64,000 nt of DNA from Meloidogyne chitwoodi. Lineage: Eukaryota > Nematoda > Chromadorea > Rhabditida > Meloidogynidae. Location: positions 1,488,001-1,552,000 of the forward strand of contig JACZZP010000008.1 of assembly GCA_015183035.1 (NCBI GenBank), read 5' to 3'. The translations under genes were made by a program, and so were the position numbers. Of the stretch, positions 28,231 through 39,600 are shown one piece after another; within the stretch, counting starts at the first letter, position 1, and the number at the start of each line of letters is the position of its first letter. Below the pieces are notes generated by a model. The model was given only the letters and a program-made list of their open reading frames with translations. It searched no databases and was not told where the DNA came from.

Positions 28231-30412
28231 TTAAGCACTAGTTTCTCTAAAAACTCTTGGTTGTGGAATCATTCTATTATTATTTCTTCCATTTATTCCC
28301 ATTTCCCAATTTCCATTATTTTTTCCACCAATTAATGGAGTTCTTTGTTGTTGTATTGTTGGACCATATATTGATGATCTACTAAATTAATTATTTATTT
28401 ATTTTTTAAATAAAAACAAAAAATGTGCAAAATTATTTAATTAATTTAAAAAAATAAAAATATTTTATTTTATTTTTAAATTTATTTATTTTTTAAAATA
28501 TTATGTCCTGAGTTTATTTTATTCACACAAAAATAAGTAAAAATAATATAATAATAAATGAATATTAATTAACAAAATTAAGGAAATAAATATTTTTAAT
28601 AAAATAATTAATTAATTATAAATATATTAGTGGCAGTTTCTAATTAATTAATTACAAATGAGGCATTTAAAAATAATTTTTAGAATGAGCAATTGGGAAA
28701 ATTTAATTTAAAAAATGGCAATAAAATGAAGGAAAAATATTATTTATTTAAATTATAAGAATTTGGAAATTATTTTAGAATATTTTTAAAAATTATTTTT
28801 TATTTTTTGACAAAAATTTAAACTAAAATTTTTTAAAAATAATTTTAAATATCTAAAAATATAAAATAATATTAATTATATATATGAGATTCATTTTTGA
28901 TAAAAATAGTAATTTAATTTTCAAAAATGAAGAAATTATTATTTATTAATTAATTAATTAATATTGGATATATTTAATTAATTAATTAATTAAATATTTT
29001 AAACTTGTGTATTACTACCAATTATTAAATTATTATTATTATTTCTATTATTATTAATTGTTTGTTGTTGTTGCCATTCAATAACAGGATGACGATAAAT
29101 TGTTTCTCGACCATTATTATTATTTGATGATTCAATGAAGAGATGTCTACAACAAAGGAAGAGAAAAAAATACTTTTTTTTCAATTTTTTAATTTATAAT
29201 TAATTAATTAATTTTTACTTATTTTTGAGTGATTTTTAAAAATATTTTTAAAATTAATATTGTGCATATATTAAAACAAATAAATAAATAATTTACCTTT
29301 GTGTTCCATTTGAAGATAAAAATTTATAAGTTGTAGTTATTGCACAAACAAAAGCAATTAACCAACAAAAAGTTCCTCCAACATGTAAATAAAATGCATA
29401 ACCAATTATTTGTTCCTAAAAATATTTATTTTAATTTTATTTTTTAAATAATAATAATATAATTATATTTTACATACATATGTTCCAACCATTCCTGTTA
29501 AAATAATTTTAAAAAATTAATTTTAATATTTATTTAAATTATTTTAAAAAATTCTATCAACTCTCTCACTTAGTCCATTCTTATAATTTAGTCTTTTTAT
29601 TTATTTTAAATATTATAATAAAATAATTACCAGTAACAAATCGAATATCTACTCGATTGGCAGAAAAAAAGAAAACTCCATCAGATAACATTGAAAGTAA
29701 CACTTTAAAATTAATTAATTAATTAATTAAAAAAAACAAACTAGCAATAAAAAGTGAAATTGTAAAACAAAATGTTGAAGGAGGAAAACAAGGAGCACAA
29801 ACTCCAGTACAAATAGCAATAAATGCAGATAATTGTGATAAAAGAATTAATGTTAAAACAACCTTTTTTTAATTTAAAAAATATATTTTAAAAATAAAAA
29901 TAATTATTATATTTACTTTTTGCCAACCCCAAAAACGATGATGTTCTGCTTCTCCAGCTGCCCCATCTTCATCAATTCGATTCTAAAATAATATTATTTT
30001 ATTTAAAAAATATTATAAAAAATATTACAAGAGTATTTTCAATTACAAGAGCTGCTGATTCATCAAATTTATACATACAATGAAGTGGAGCCTTTAAAAA
30101 TATTTTAATTTAAAAAAAATTAAATAATTATTTAAGTACTTCATCATAAAAATCACCAACAGCCACAACATGCTTAAAATTATTTAAAATTATTAGGGAA
30201 ATATATATTAAAAATTATTTTTATTTTTATTTAACCTTTTCAGCTCTAATACAATCCCACCAAAGACCATGTTGATGTTCTGCTCTAAATTCTCTTATAT
30301 CAACAACTTGCCAAGCAGGAGAAACTAATCCAGCAATTGTTAAAGCAAGTCCAGCAATTATTAAAAATATTGAAATTGTTAATAATAATTTTTGTATTAC
30401 TGTACTAGGCAT
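28231..30412 (-). CDS. Clc-like four-TM protein (claudin superfamily), paralogue B
   Basis: Starts MPSTVIQKLLLTISIFLIIA at 30412. TM1 is followed by the diagnostic extracellular motif LVSPAWQVVDIREFRAEHQH then GLWWDC. Later exons give HVVAVGDFYDE, PLHCMYKFDESAALVIEN, an acidic loop, VVLTLILLSQLSAFIAICTG VCAPCFPPS, VLLSMLSDGVFFFSANRVDI and YAFYLHVGGTFCWLIAFVCA. The exon ending at about 29,298 stops in phase 2 (codon AG|). Two downstream terminal exons both fit that phase: one at about 29,145-28,999 (RHLFIESSNNNNGRE ... GSNTQV, stop) and one at about 28,385-28,231 (SRSSIYGPTIQQQRTP ... VFRETSA, stop). The gene is convergent with paralogue A, about 230 bp from its end. Confidence 0.8.
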
Positions 30413-32881
30413 TTTTTAATCTTTTTTTTTAAAAAAAAATAAAATATATAAATTGATTTTTAAATTAAAGAGAAGAATATATTTAAATAAAAATTAAAAA
30501 ATATTTTAAAAATAAAGAGAATAAATATTAAATAATACCAAACTACTATTTTAGCACAACCGGTCGCAGTTGGAGATCGATTAAGAAAAAAAGAGAAGGG
30601 GATATATATTTGAAGGTGAATAATGAGTATATAAATAAATATAACCTTCAAAATAAATTTAAAAATAAAAAATAATATTTATTTAAATCAAAAGCAGAAT
30701 AAATTAACAATATTTTAAATTAATTTATTTTAATAAATAAATATTTTAATTCAAAAAATAAAAAGATTTAGTGAAGTAATTAATATAAAAATAAAGTAAA
30801 TGGACTGTTACTTAAAATATATATTTATGATGAGATAAAAAGGAATAATATATAACCTTGACCAGTCCAATATATAAAAATATATTTATATTTAAATTAT
30901 AAGATATTAAAAAAAAAATAAATAAATAGCTGAAAATTTACATTATAATAATTAAAATTAATCTTCAATAATAAATAATATTAATTTTAAATAGTAAAAA
31001 AGTATTAAAAAAGATTTAAATCAAAATTCTATTATTTTTGTAGTAGAAAATTTAAAGTAAAATAAAATTTAAAGATAAAATCAGTAATTTAAAAATTAAA
31101 TAAAAACAACAAAATATTTAATACAAAAATTAAAAAAGTAAACAATAAAAAAATTTAATAGAGAAAAAAGGAATTCACATTAAAATTTATTTATTTTTTT
31201 AGGATTCTCTAAACAATTATTTATTTACTTTAATATTTATTAATGTGGACAATTATTTATTTTCTAATATTTTTTTATTTATTTAGGTTTTAATAAATAA
31301 TTTAGGGAAATATTTTTTAAGAAAATCAATTTTTATTCAATTTTATTTATTTAAAATATAATTATTTTTAATTAAAATAATTAATATTATAAAAGAAAGT
31401 CTAAAATTTAATTTTGCATGAAAAATAATAAAGAAAAAAATTATGAGATGAAGCATTTTTAGGAGATTTAAATACTTTATTTACAAATAAATAAATAAAT
31501 AAATATACCTTTCTTCCGTTGCCGAGGGCAACAAACAATAAAAAATTTTTTGTTAAAAATAAAAAACGGAGATTAATCAATAAATAAAAATATTTATTCA
31601 TGAATGTTTAAAGAAAAATTATGTAAATAAAAAAATAAAAAATTAATTTTGAAGACGAAAAAGAAGAAAAAAAGAAAATATCAAATGATTAAATTTTTAG
31701 AAAAAAAAAACAAAGGAATATATATTTTATTTTTCTAGTAATTTATTACAAAATTATATATATGTATTTAAAATATTTAATTCTGACTCTCGTAATAAGA
31801 AGACCTGTTCTTATAATTGGAGTCAATCGAATAATAGAATTGAAAGAAAGTAACAATTAATTTGATAAAATATATTTTAATATATTAAATCCACAAGTCC
31901 TTGTTCAAAATAAATTATGGTTTTCTTAAAATATTAATCTTTAAATTATAAAATTATTAAGAATTAAAGAAAAAAGGAAAAATAAAAAGAAAATAAAATG
32001 TTTTAAAAGAATTACAAAATTTAGTTTGAAAATGAGTCACCCAAATACATACACCTTAATATTATTTTTAAATTCCATGGAGAAATGATGGCAGCCAGTT
32101 GTCAAAAATCTATGAGGGAAGCGACGCTACACAACACAATTTTTATGTATAAATCAATTTTGAATAGTCAATACTTGATAGTGAAGAAGAAGAAAAAAGA
32201 AGAAATACAAGCATGTGAATGAGCACGCCAATCTGCGCAATTCAAAAATATTTAATGTTTCCGCTTTGGTAAATTTTAAAAGAAAATGTCAAAATTGGAA
32301 GAAGATAATAAATAAATTAATAAAAGAAAACAAAAGATTTTAATTAATTATATAAATTTAAATATTAATTCTAGTTTTCTACTTAAATTTTATGTAGTTG
32401 CGACACAAAAAAGAAAAAAAAGTTGAAAATTTGTTTTCGATAACTGTTGGAAAAATATCAATTCAAAATTGTTTAATTTTTTAAATCTCTACTCTACAGA
32501 AAAAAGATTAATTTTTAAAGCTGATGGTGTTGTCTACTGTTTTGTGAGAATACTCACTTGTTAGAGGTAGCGATTCATCTTTAAATGGATAGTAACAATG
32601 GTAGTGAAGTGAAGGATTTCGGTCACTGGGCCTTCTGTTGAAAACAGGGAACAGGGACTAGGGCGCCATGTCCTAGTATGAATCCGACTTAACTGACAGA
32701 TAGCCCAGCTTTTATACTATCTCACGTCTGCCGGCTTATATACACCACCTTTACCCATACACAACATAGGCTGAACATAATATTATAAAAACAAACTAAA
32801 AATTCTATCCTTAACATCACCACAACTCAAAACAAGACATCACTCAGTTCTACGATCTCTGCTTCAACAAGGCTCGACTAC
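30413..32881. other. Intergenic DNA
   Basis: About 2.5 kb. Mostly AT-rich to about 32,030, with a small complex patch at 30,541-30,605 just upstream of Clc-like paralogue B that may be promoter. From about 32,500 the base composition rises toward that of the phosphatase gene downstream. An 18-codon upstream ORF begins at about 32,586 and ends before 32,645. No other feature recognised. Confidence 0.4.
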
Positions 32882-34236
32882 ATGTCTCGTGATCGCAACA
32901 TTACGACCGCTGCTGGTAAAGGGGACAGCCCAAGGACAACTCGCCAATCAAGTGCACCGACTCGGAGCAGTGAGCGACGACGAGGCAGCAGGCCGCGCAG
33001 CCGTTCGGAAAGCAGACGCCAGGGAGGACGCGGCCCCGACAGACCACGGACAGTAGAGGACAACAACGAAGAAACAGTATTCCTGGAACAACTCCAAGCG
33101 TGGGCTCAGACGACGTCTCGAAAGCAGTTGACTGATTTGGAATCTGAATTTGAGCGTCTGCAGAATCTCCCTCGGCCTGATCCATCTGCTGAATTTGTCC
33201 GGTAATTTTTTTTATTTAAACATTCATAAATTAATATTTAAACATAAATTTATTTATAGAAATCCGACGCTGAACCGCTACCGTGACGTCATCTGCGTCG
33301 AGAACAACCGCGTGGCGCTTTCTAATGGGCATTATATTCATGCCAATTGGATTGATAGTCACGGTGAGGCGTGGCTCTTTTAATTATTTTAATCTATTTA
33401 AATTAGGTGATCGCCGCTACATCTGCACTCAAGGCCCTCTACCTCAAACTGTCGGCGATTTTTGGGAAATGGTCTTGCAGGAGAAGGTCGAGGCGGTCGT
33501 TATGCTCTGTGATACCGTCGAACTCAATCGTCCAAAATGTCATCAATACTGGCCGAGGGATAATACACCAGAATCTGTTTGTCTCGTCTTAAAAGGCAAT
33601 TTATAAATTATTTTCAGGCCATCACTAGTCGAGACGGAAACATCAAAGTTCGGTTCGTGGATACAGAGGCACTCGACGACAACCATCTTATCAGGACGCG
33701 CCTTCAAGTCACCAGCGACAGCCCGAAGCGACAAGCAAACGTTCGTCACTTCCACTGGAGACGTTGGCCTGACCGTGGAGTTCCGATGAACCATCTTGCA
33801 GCACTTCGACTGCTCTTCTACATTGGGAAATATAAGCCCATTGTCGTGCACTGTTCGGCAGGTAACAAGCACTAAATTCTAATTTTTCGAAAACTTTTTT
33901 TATTTGCAGGAATTGGGAGAACCGGCACCATCGTCATGATCTACTTGGCTCAGAACACTCTCCGCGCTGGACAACCATTGGACTTCTACGATCTTGTCGC
34001 AGATCTGCGTCGACAACGGGCTGGCAGTGTGCAGACCCTGGATCAGTATCTGTACATCTACAGCGTCTTCCTCCGGTAAATACCTCCTGAGTTAATCGAA
34101 TTTTTTAAAACTTTTCTTCATTTTAAGGTATGCGAAGAACAAGGCTGAAGCAAGCAAGATCCGAGTGGACGTCGAAGCAATTGACAAGCTGATACAAGCG
34201 ATATCGAAGAGGATCTATAAGCCGCCGAGACGTTAG
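32882..34236 (+). CDS. Non-receptor protein tyrosine phosphatase
   Basis: Six exons with short AT-rich introns between GC-richer exons. The N-terminus (about residues 1-75) is Arg/Ser-rich and disordered (SERRRGSRPRSRSESRRQGG). The classical PTP domain follows: NRYRDVICVENNRVAL, YIHANWIDSHGDRRYICTQG, PQTVGDFWEMVLQEKVEAVV, YWPRD, HFHWRRWPDRGVP (WPD loop), and the P-loop VHCSAG|IGRTG split by an intron, with catalytic Cys and Arg present. The Q-loop region is GSVQTLDQYLYIYSVFL. The end is basic (KRIYKPPRR, TAG at 34234-34236). I place the intron before AITSRDGNIKVRF at about 33,576-33,616 (donor GTTTGT, acceptor TTTTCAG), so the short in-frame extension there is intronic. It is predicted to dephosphorylate phosphotyrosine proteins. 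Nematodes have many such short PTPs, often male/sperm-expressed, but expression here is unknown. Codon use is much more GC-rich than in neighbouring genes. Confidence 0.9.
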
Positions 34237-34400
34237 GCAGAAGGACAGAGAGACACTATTCTTTGTGATACTCATGTCGATATGTTTATATATAAATATT
34301 CATTCACTTGTTGTTGTATTTCTGTATTGCCATCATAATTGTACATATATATTGTAATTGAAATAAATTTTTTAAAAGTTTTGGTGTATTTTTTCTTAGT

Positions 34401-34703
34401 TTACCTAATTAACCCTATTTTCCCAATAATCAGAAATATAAAAATCCTCGTATCATAAAATTGATTGGTTAAAACCGAATCCACTCCGACCAAGTTACCT
34501 TCAAAAAAAATTTTGATTTTTTGTTCATGGTTCTTCGATCGTGTCAATTGAGGTGTATTTTGAAAGATTTGAAAATTGAGCCGGTCTTGTGTGGGGAAAG
34601 TCATTTGAGTACTCTGAACTGATATACAAGTTTCTGAAAATAGAAAAAATAAAGGGAGGATTAAGCTCATTACGGTGATTACAGAAGCTGTATTGTCCTC
34701 CAT
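34401..34703 (-). CDS. Hypothetical small protein with signal-peptide-like N-terminus
   Basis: A 100-codon frame starting MEDNTASVITVMSLILPLFF and then LFSETCIS, which resembles a signal peptide with a plausible cleavage near CIS/VQS, followed by a polar segment and a hydrophobic end (IFIFLIIGKIG). It lies between the PTP 3' end and a TIR element. An internal TTTTCTATTTTCAG acceptor at about 34,636 means an alternative spliced reading (starting at 34,710) is possible. No family recognised. It may be a chance ORF. Confidence 0.25.
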   Translation of the reverse strand: MEDNTASVITVMSLILPLFFLFSETCISVQSTQMTFPTQDRLNFQIFQNTPQLTRSKNHEQKIKIFFEGNLVGVDSVLTNQFYDTRIFIFLIIGKIGLIR

Positions 34704-35177
34704 GATGCACTTAAAAAATGGAAGAGAAATAGTAAAAAAATAAAATTTATTCGAGTGTGTGAGGATAATAGAACAATTTTTCCTAAAGACGGGATCATTC
34801 CTATCTTATAAACTTTTTTACTTCCTTGTGTCTCTTTTTAATTTCGTTAATATCCTATCATGAACAAAATGTAGAAAAAAGCATTCATTTTAAAGCATGC
34901 TAATTCCATAAAAAATAATTACAGTAAAACATAAAAACTAATATTTACCTTGCGGTAGGGGACGATTCAGAGTAGCCGGTTGTTTTTCGCCATAACTTTT
35001 TTAATTCTTAACCGATCTGAACAGTTCTTTTATTAATCGAAAGCATCCGATAAGCGAATAAATTAACCAATTGGACTGATCCAATCGGATCACTCAACAA
35101 AAAGGTATAGCGCGATAAAAGTGGAAAATCGTGATTTTAGCGTTTTTCGGGCATAACATTTTTAAAATCAACTGATT

Positions 35178-35447
35178 TGTCATAGTCCGAAAATTCCCCG
35201 CCCAACTTTTGGGAAATAAAAGGGAAGAGAAAATCAGCAAATAAAGCCCAGTCTTTAATTAACACACCAACCGATTAGGCTGGTTCTCCCTCCCCTTTAA
35301 AACTCCATATATTATATTTTTTTTATTTAAATTGTGATAAAACTTTATTGGGAGTTTTCTGTTAAAGGTATCAAAAAAGGCGCGTCCCGGGAGTTGACTC
35401 CTCAACTCTCGGGACCCAACGCCTCCAGCCAGAGCTGGTTTTTAAGA
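35178..35447 (+). repeat. 5' LTR
   Basis: 270 bp, begins TGTCATAGTCCG and ends TTTTTAAGA, so the 3' end lacks the usual CA. It contains TATA-like CATATATTATATTTT, AATAAA motifs, and a GC-rich palindromic segment (TCCCGGGAGTTGACTCC with CAACTCTCGGGA) near the 3' end. The boundaries were set by the target duplication and the PBS. Confidence 0.9.
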
Positions 35448-35463
35448 TGGCGCTCCTGGGTGG
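35448..35463 (+). other. Primer-binding site (tRNA complementarity)
   Basis: TGGCGCTCCTGGGTGG starts directly after the 5' LTR. Its complement, CCACCCAGGAGCGCCA, has the form of a tRNA 3' end: T-stem strand, 7-nt acceptor strand, discriminator G, CCA. The following ATTTCG (complement CGAAAT) continues into a T-loop-like sequence, so complementarity may be about 22 nt. The tRNA isotype is not identified. Confidence 0.7.
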
Positions 35464-35975
35464 ATTTCGTAACGTGATCTTGCTCGGGAGTGCCAATTGA
35501 AAAATAAAAATTTTTTTTACACACTAATTTTTGCTCTCTCTCAACTTTTTGTCCAACCTAGTCAACTTCATCAATCAAAAATTAATTAAACTTTATTTAC
35601 CAAATTTATTTAATTACCCAAGTTTGAGTTTTTCTTCTCCAATTTCTCTTCTCTACGCCAAAAATCAACTTATGATTAAAAATTCCTTATTAAACTAAAT
35701 GTTTCTAAATATAAATCATACGCCCAAATATTAACAAATAAGTGGAACATTAATAAAATTGGCCAAATATTAAACAAAATTAATTGGCCAATCACTAATA
35801 AACAATCTTATAATATTAAACAAAATTTTCTTTAAATATTTTAAATACCACCAAGTTTTTCATTACACATTCATCTCCCGATTAAAAGTTTCAGCGCTTT
35901 CCTGTTCGCGAAAGGGTACGAGGGTAAATTTCAATAATAAAAGGTAAACAATTAACAATTTATTAAGTCAACAAA

Positions 35976-36377
35976 TTAATTTAAATTAATTGAAAAAGGT
36001 CGCGATATTATGGGGATATCACGCTTTTCTATTTTCTTAAACTTTTCCTTAAGTGCCAGCCCCAGAAGAATGACCACTAAAAGGGACGTAACAGTGGCCA
36101 AACCCAGTAGCACAACCTTCCACCATTCAAAACCTGGGGCAAAGTCTTTTTTGAAATTTGGGGCGGTAAGAGAGCAAAAAGTTGGCTCGAGCCATAAGTC
36201 CACACCCCAGCAATGAAGAGAACAATTGTGGTATGGTTGGCATGTTCTTGAAGTGAAGCTGACGTCTGACAATACTAAAAAATTTATAAAATTATTTAAA
36301 TAAAATCCTAAATTAATTATATTTTCGCCTAGGGTGTCAATTCGGCCGGTTGCCCTTGGGTCCCTTAAAACGGGCAT
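35976..36377 (-). CDS. Antisense ORF with TM segment in the retrotransposon leader
   Basis: A 133-codon minus-strand frame inside the element's 5' leader. Residues from about 40 on contain several Cys and one N-glycosylation sequon (CQPYHNCSLHCW, PTFCSLTAP), an aromatic juxtamembrane WWK, a hydrophobic span (VVLLGLATVTSLLVVILLGL) and a Lys-rich tail (KEKFKKIEKRD). This is the layout of the C-terminal end of a single-pass glycoprotein. The first 40 residues overlap AT-rich sequence with an acceptor-like TTTTTTAG at about 36,276, so the coding part may begin near 36,275. No homologue recognised. An ORF by chance is the alternative. Confidence 0.35.
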   Translation of the reverse strand: MPVLRDPRATGRIDTLGENIINLGFYLNNFINFLVLSDVSFTSRTCQPYHNCSLHCWGVDLWLEPTFCSLTAPNFKKDFAPGFEWWKVVLLGLATVTSLLVVILLGLALKEKFKKIEKRDIPIISRPFSINLN

Positions 36378-36635
36378 AAAATCTAGAATTCACATAAAAT
36401 ATAAGGATTATATAATATTTAGGAAAATTAATAATAATAATAATAATTTAAAAATAAATTGTAGGATTTTCAGCTTAAAAATTTAAAGTTGGAATTATTC
36501 ACAAAGACACTGGAAGAAGAAGGAAAAGATTTAGATACGGGATCAGACACACTAGAGGAAGAGGACTTTGTAGAAGCAACAACTCCTAGAGAACAGAGGT
36601 ATCAGAGACGTTTGCAAAAGAGGGCAGAATCTGTG

Positions 36636-39600
36636 ATGGAGATGGAAGGGATCAAGACGAAAATAAGAAGTATAGAAGAAGCAAATATGGAAAGAGGGGC
36701 TACTGGTCTCCCCTACCCTACTTGTTACACTGGGACAGAAGATTTTTTGACTTATCTGAAGGCCTTCAACAGAGTGGCCACCGCTCATGGCTGGCAACCA
36801 CCCCGGTGCTGCCAGATATTACCCATTTATCTTCGGGGTGCGGCTCTGGCGGTCTATGAGGGCATGCCGGAGGAGGAAAAATCCTCGTGGAAAAATTTGG
36901 TGGAAGGATTGGCCGAGAGGCTAAAGAAAGTTTCGACCAGGGAAGTGGCCCGATTAAAGATGATAGAACGACGGCAAAAAGTGGGTGAAACAGTGGAAGA
37001 GTTCGCTCAAGCGTTAAGAACTTTGGTAGAACGTGCTTACCCGGACTCTTCGCTCGAGCTAGATTTGTCGATGCTTGGATTAAACCCAGAGGCGAAGTTA
37101 AATTTAAAAGGAGAACAGGGAGAGATGTCGAAGAGGTTTCGGGACGAACAATGCCGTGACCGGTTTAGAGCAGGACTTTTGCCGGAAATAAGGGAAAAAG
37201 TAATTTTCATGGAGGAACCTGGGACTTTGACTGAGGCAATCGCACAAGCAAGAAGAGTTGAAGAGCTAACAAGCTCAATAAAAGAAGATTTATGGAGAAG
37301 AACAGGGGGCTACCGAGTGAATGAAACTAGTTTCCCTTATATATGCTTATTGGCCATACTATGTTTATTAATTCCAAAAACAGAGAGTCAATTTCAAATT
37401 TGCACAAAAAATTTTCCGGAGGTGACCGGGATGATTTTAGACTTTCCAAAGGACCACAATTGTACTATGCCAATAGAGGAATTGCCTGAACTTAAGAAAA
37501 TAAATATTTTTGTGCCAATCCGATTGCCAAAGAAATTTTCAGTTTTCAGATGCCATAAATGGAATGTACAAATCTGTACAGAATCTTACCTGAGTATTTA
37601 CCAAAAGGACTTTGAAAATACGAATATATTTTTCGAGAAAATTTCAAAAAATGAGTGCTGGAAAACCTGGGATAGCCAATTACTGGAGATAAGAGGAGAG
37701 AAAGTATGGCAAACACCCAGAGATTGGAAGAAGGAATACGCAATTTTTGGCGTAAAGTGCAAAAATGTTTCAGGACTAACACTCGAAGAGGGATCTGCAG
37801 CAATACTTGATGGGAAAAAATTAATAACTAGCTGGGGAGATGAATTTCTTGTAGATAGAATTCAGGATGAAAAAGAAGGATGGAGTAAGAATATCCTGTT
37901 CGAAGAAATCTTAATGTGGAGAATACCTAACCCATCTTATTGGAATACACATTTTAGAGTAGGACCCGTAAGTGCAGAGATATGGACGCCTAAAGTAATA
38001 GTAGTAGACGAAATGCAGTACTCATTTATTTATCACAAAAATGAAACACATCCGGAAAATTTGTATGGAATACCAGAAAATGCCCTTAGAATGGAAAATG
38101 ACGTGTTCATAGAAATAATAAATGAAAATAAAGAAAATACGACCCGAAGGAAAAGACAATCTGGAGCATGGGGACATATGAAGAAAAATAAGAAAATGTT
38201 CCAAGAGGTAGAAACCACTATCCCCGCAACCACAAATTTTGTTACAATTACAACAGAAAAAGAAAAATTGACCACCCCTATATGGAAGATAACCCCTCTC
38301 CCTACACAGCGATCGACGCAAAGAACATTCCAATTACCTACAACCACTCCACAAATATCGACGAGAAGTACAACTATAAGCATTAATACGCAAAGAACAT
38401 CCCAAATGCCCACAACCACTACCCAAATAGGGACTAGAAGTACAGCCAGAAGTACGACTACTCAGAAAATACCTGAAATAACGAGGACTACTACTAGAAT
38501 ATTAAGTACCTCTACAAGGGGAACAACCGTGAGAAAGATAACAACCACAACTTCTAAACCCACAACGAGACGAGAAGCCAACCAAAATTTTCACATAAAC
38601 TACTTGCACAAACATTTTAAAAGAATAGATCAAACTACCCCTAAAATACAGATTATAACAGAGAAAAAGACGATAAGCCCAATTCCTGAGAAATTAATTG
38701 AAACCACAGAAAAAATTACAACCACTTTAGTTATGAAGAGAGAAGTTTCGGAAAAGCCTTGGATTGACCCTAAAGATGAAAATCATGCGAATTCAAGACT
38801 AAATTACCTAGACTGGAAAACAGAACAGAGAAGGGTGGTGGAAGCCAGAGAAAAATGGATTTCAGATTGTCATAGCCGAAATAGCCAATTAGGGATTGCG
38901 CGAGCACTAGCTAGGGAAATGCCAGAACAAGCAGCTCGATCACTATATAACCGGGATGATATAACCGCAACCCTATTAAATACCCAAGATGGACAGATTA
39001 GATGGCAAATAAATCGATGTCAGCAAGTTAAAGCCGAGATAGTGGCTTGGAATCAAATGAGGGGAAATGAATGTTATAAAGAAATTCCAGTAGTAGTAAA
39101 CAAAAAGAGATATTTTATTAAACCTGGAGGTAGAGACTTACTGACAGAAGGCACCAAAATTAATTGTTCAAAGAAAAGAAAAATAATTGATGAGAAATTA
39201 GCAAATGGGTCAAAAATTGAAGATTTAAAAATCATAAGTCCATTCGAAAGTAGCCCGAGGATAAATAGACAGAACCCACTAATTTTCAATTTGGGAAGCA
39301 TTTTTGAATCGGATCAAATAAGATTAGACCAAAATTTACAAGATCTCACTAAAAGATTAAATCGACCAGAATTAACATTCCCAGAGGAAGAAATAAGTGA
39401 AGATGAAACGAGTGAGGGAAATAATTCAACAAAGGGTACCGTAAAAGCAATACTCGCGCAAGGAAATAATGCAATTCAATCAGTAGTGGAGCAAGGAAAT
39501 GTCATAATAGCGAAATCTTCTGAACTTATAGAGAAAGGAAAATCATTCTGGGACGACCCTTTTGGAATAAAATCCACAATAAAAATGATCATTATGGTAG

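Noticed and set aside
31401..31601. 66-codon minus-strand ORF upstream of the PTP gene
   Set aside because: Phe/Leu/Lys-rich translation typical of AT-rich noncoding DNA.
33566..33606. In-frame extension of the PTP exon past TCTGTTTGT up to a stop
   Set aside because: A GTTTGT donor and a TTTTCAG acceptor 41 nt apart join the conserved domain parts in phase, so the extension is intronic. A GC-AG intron of about 22 nt was also considered and judged too short.
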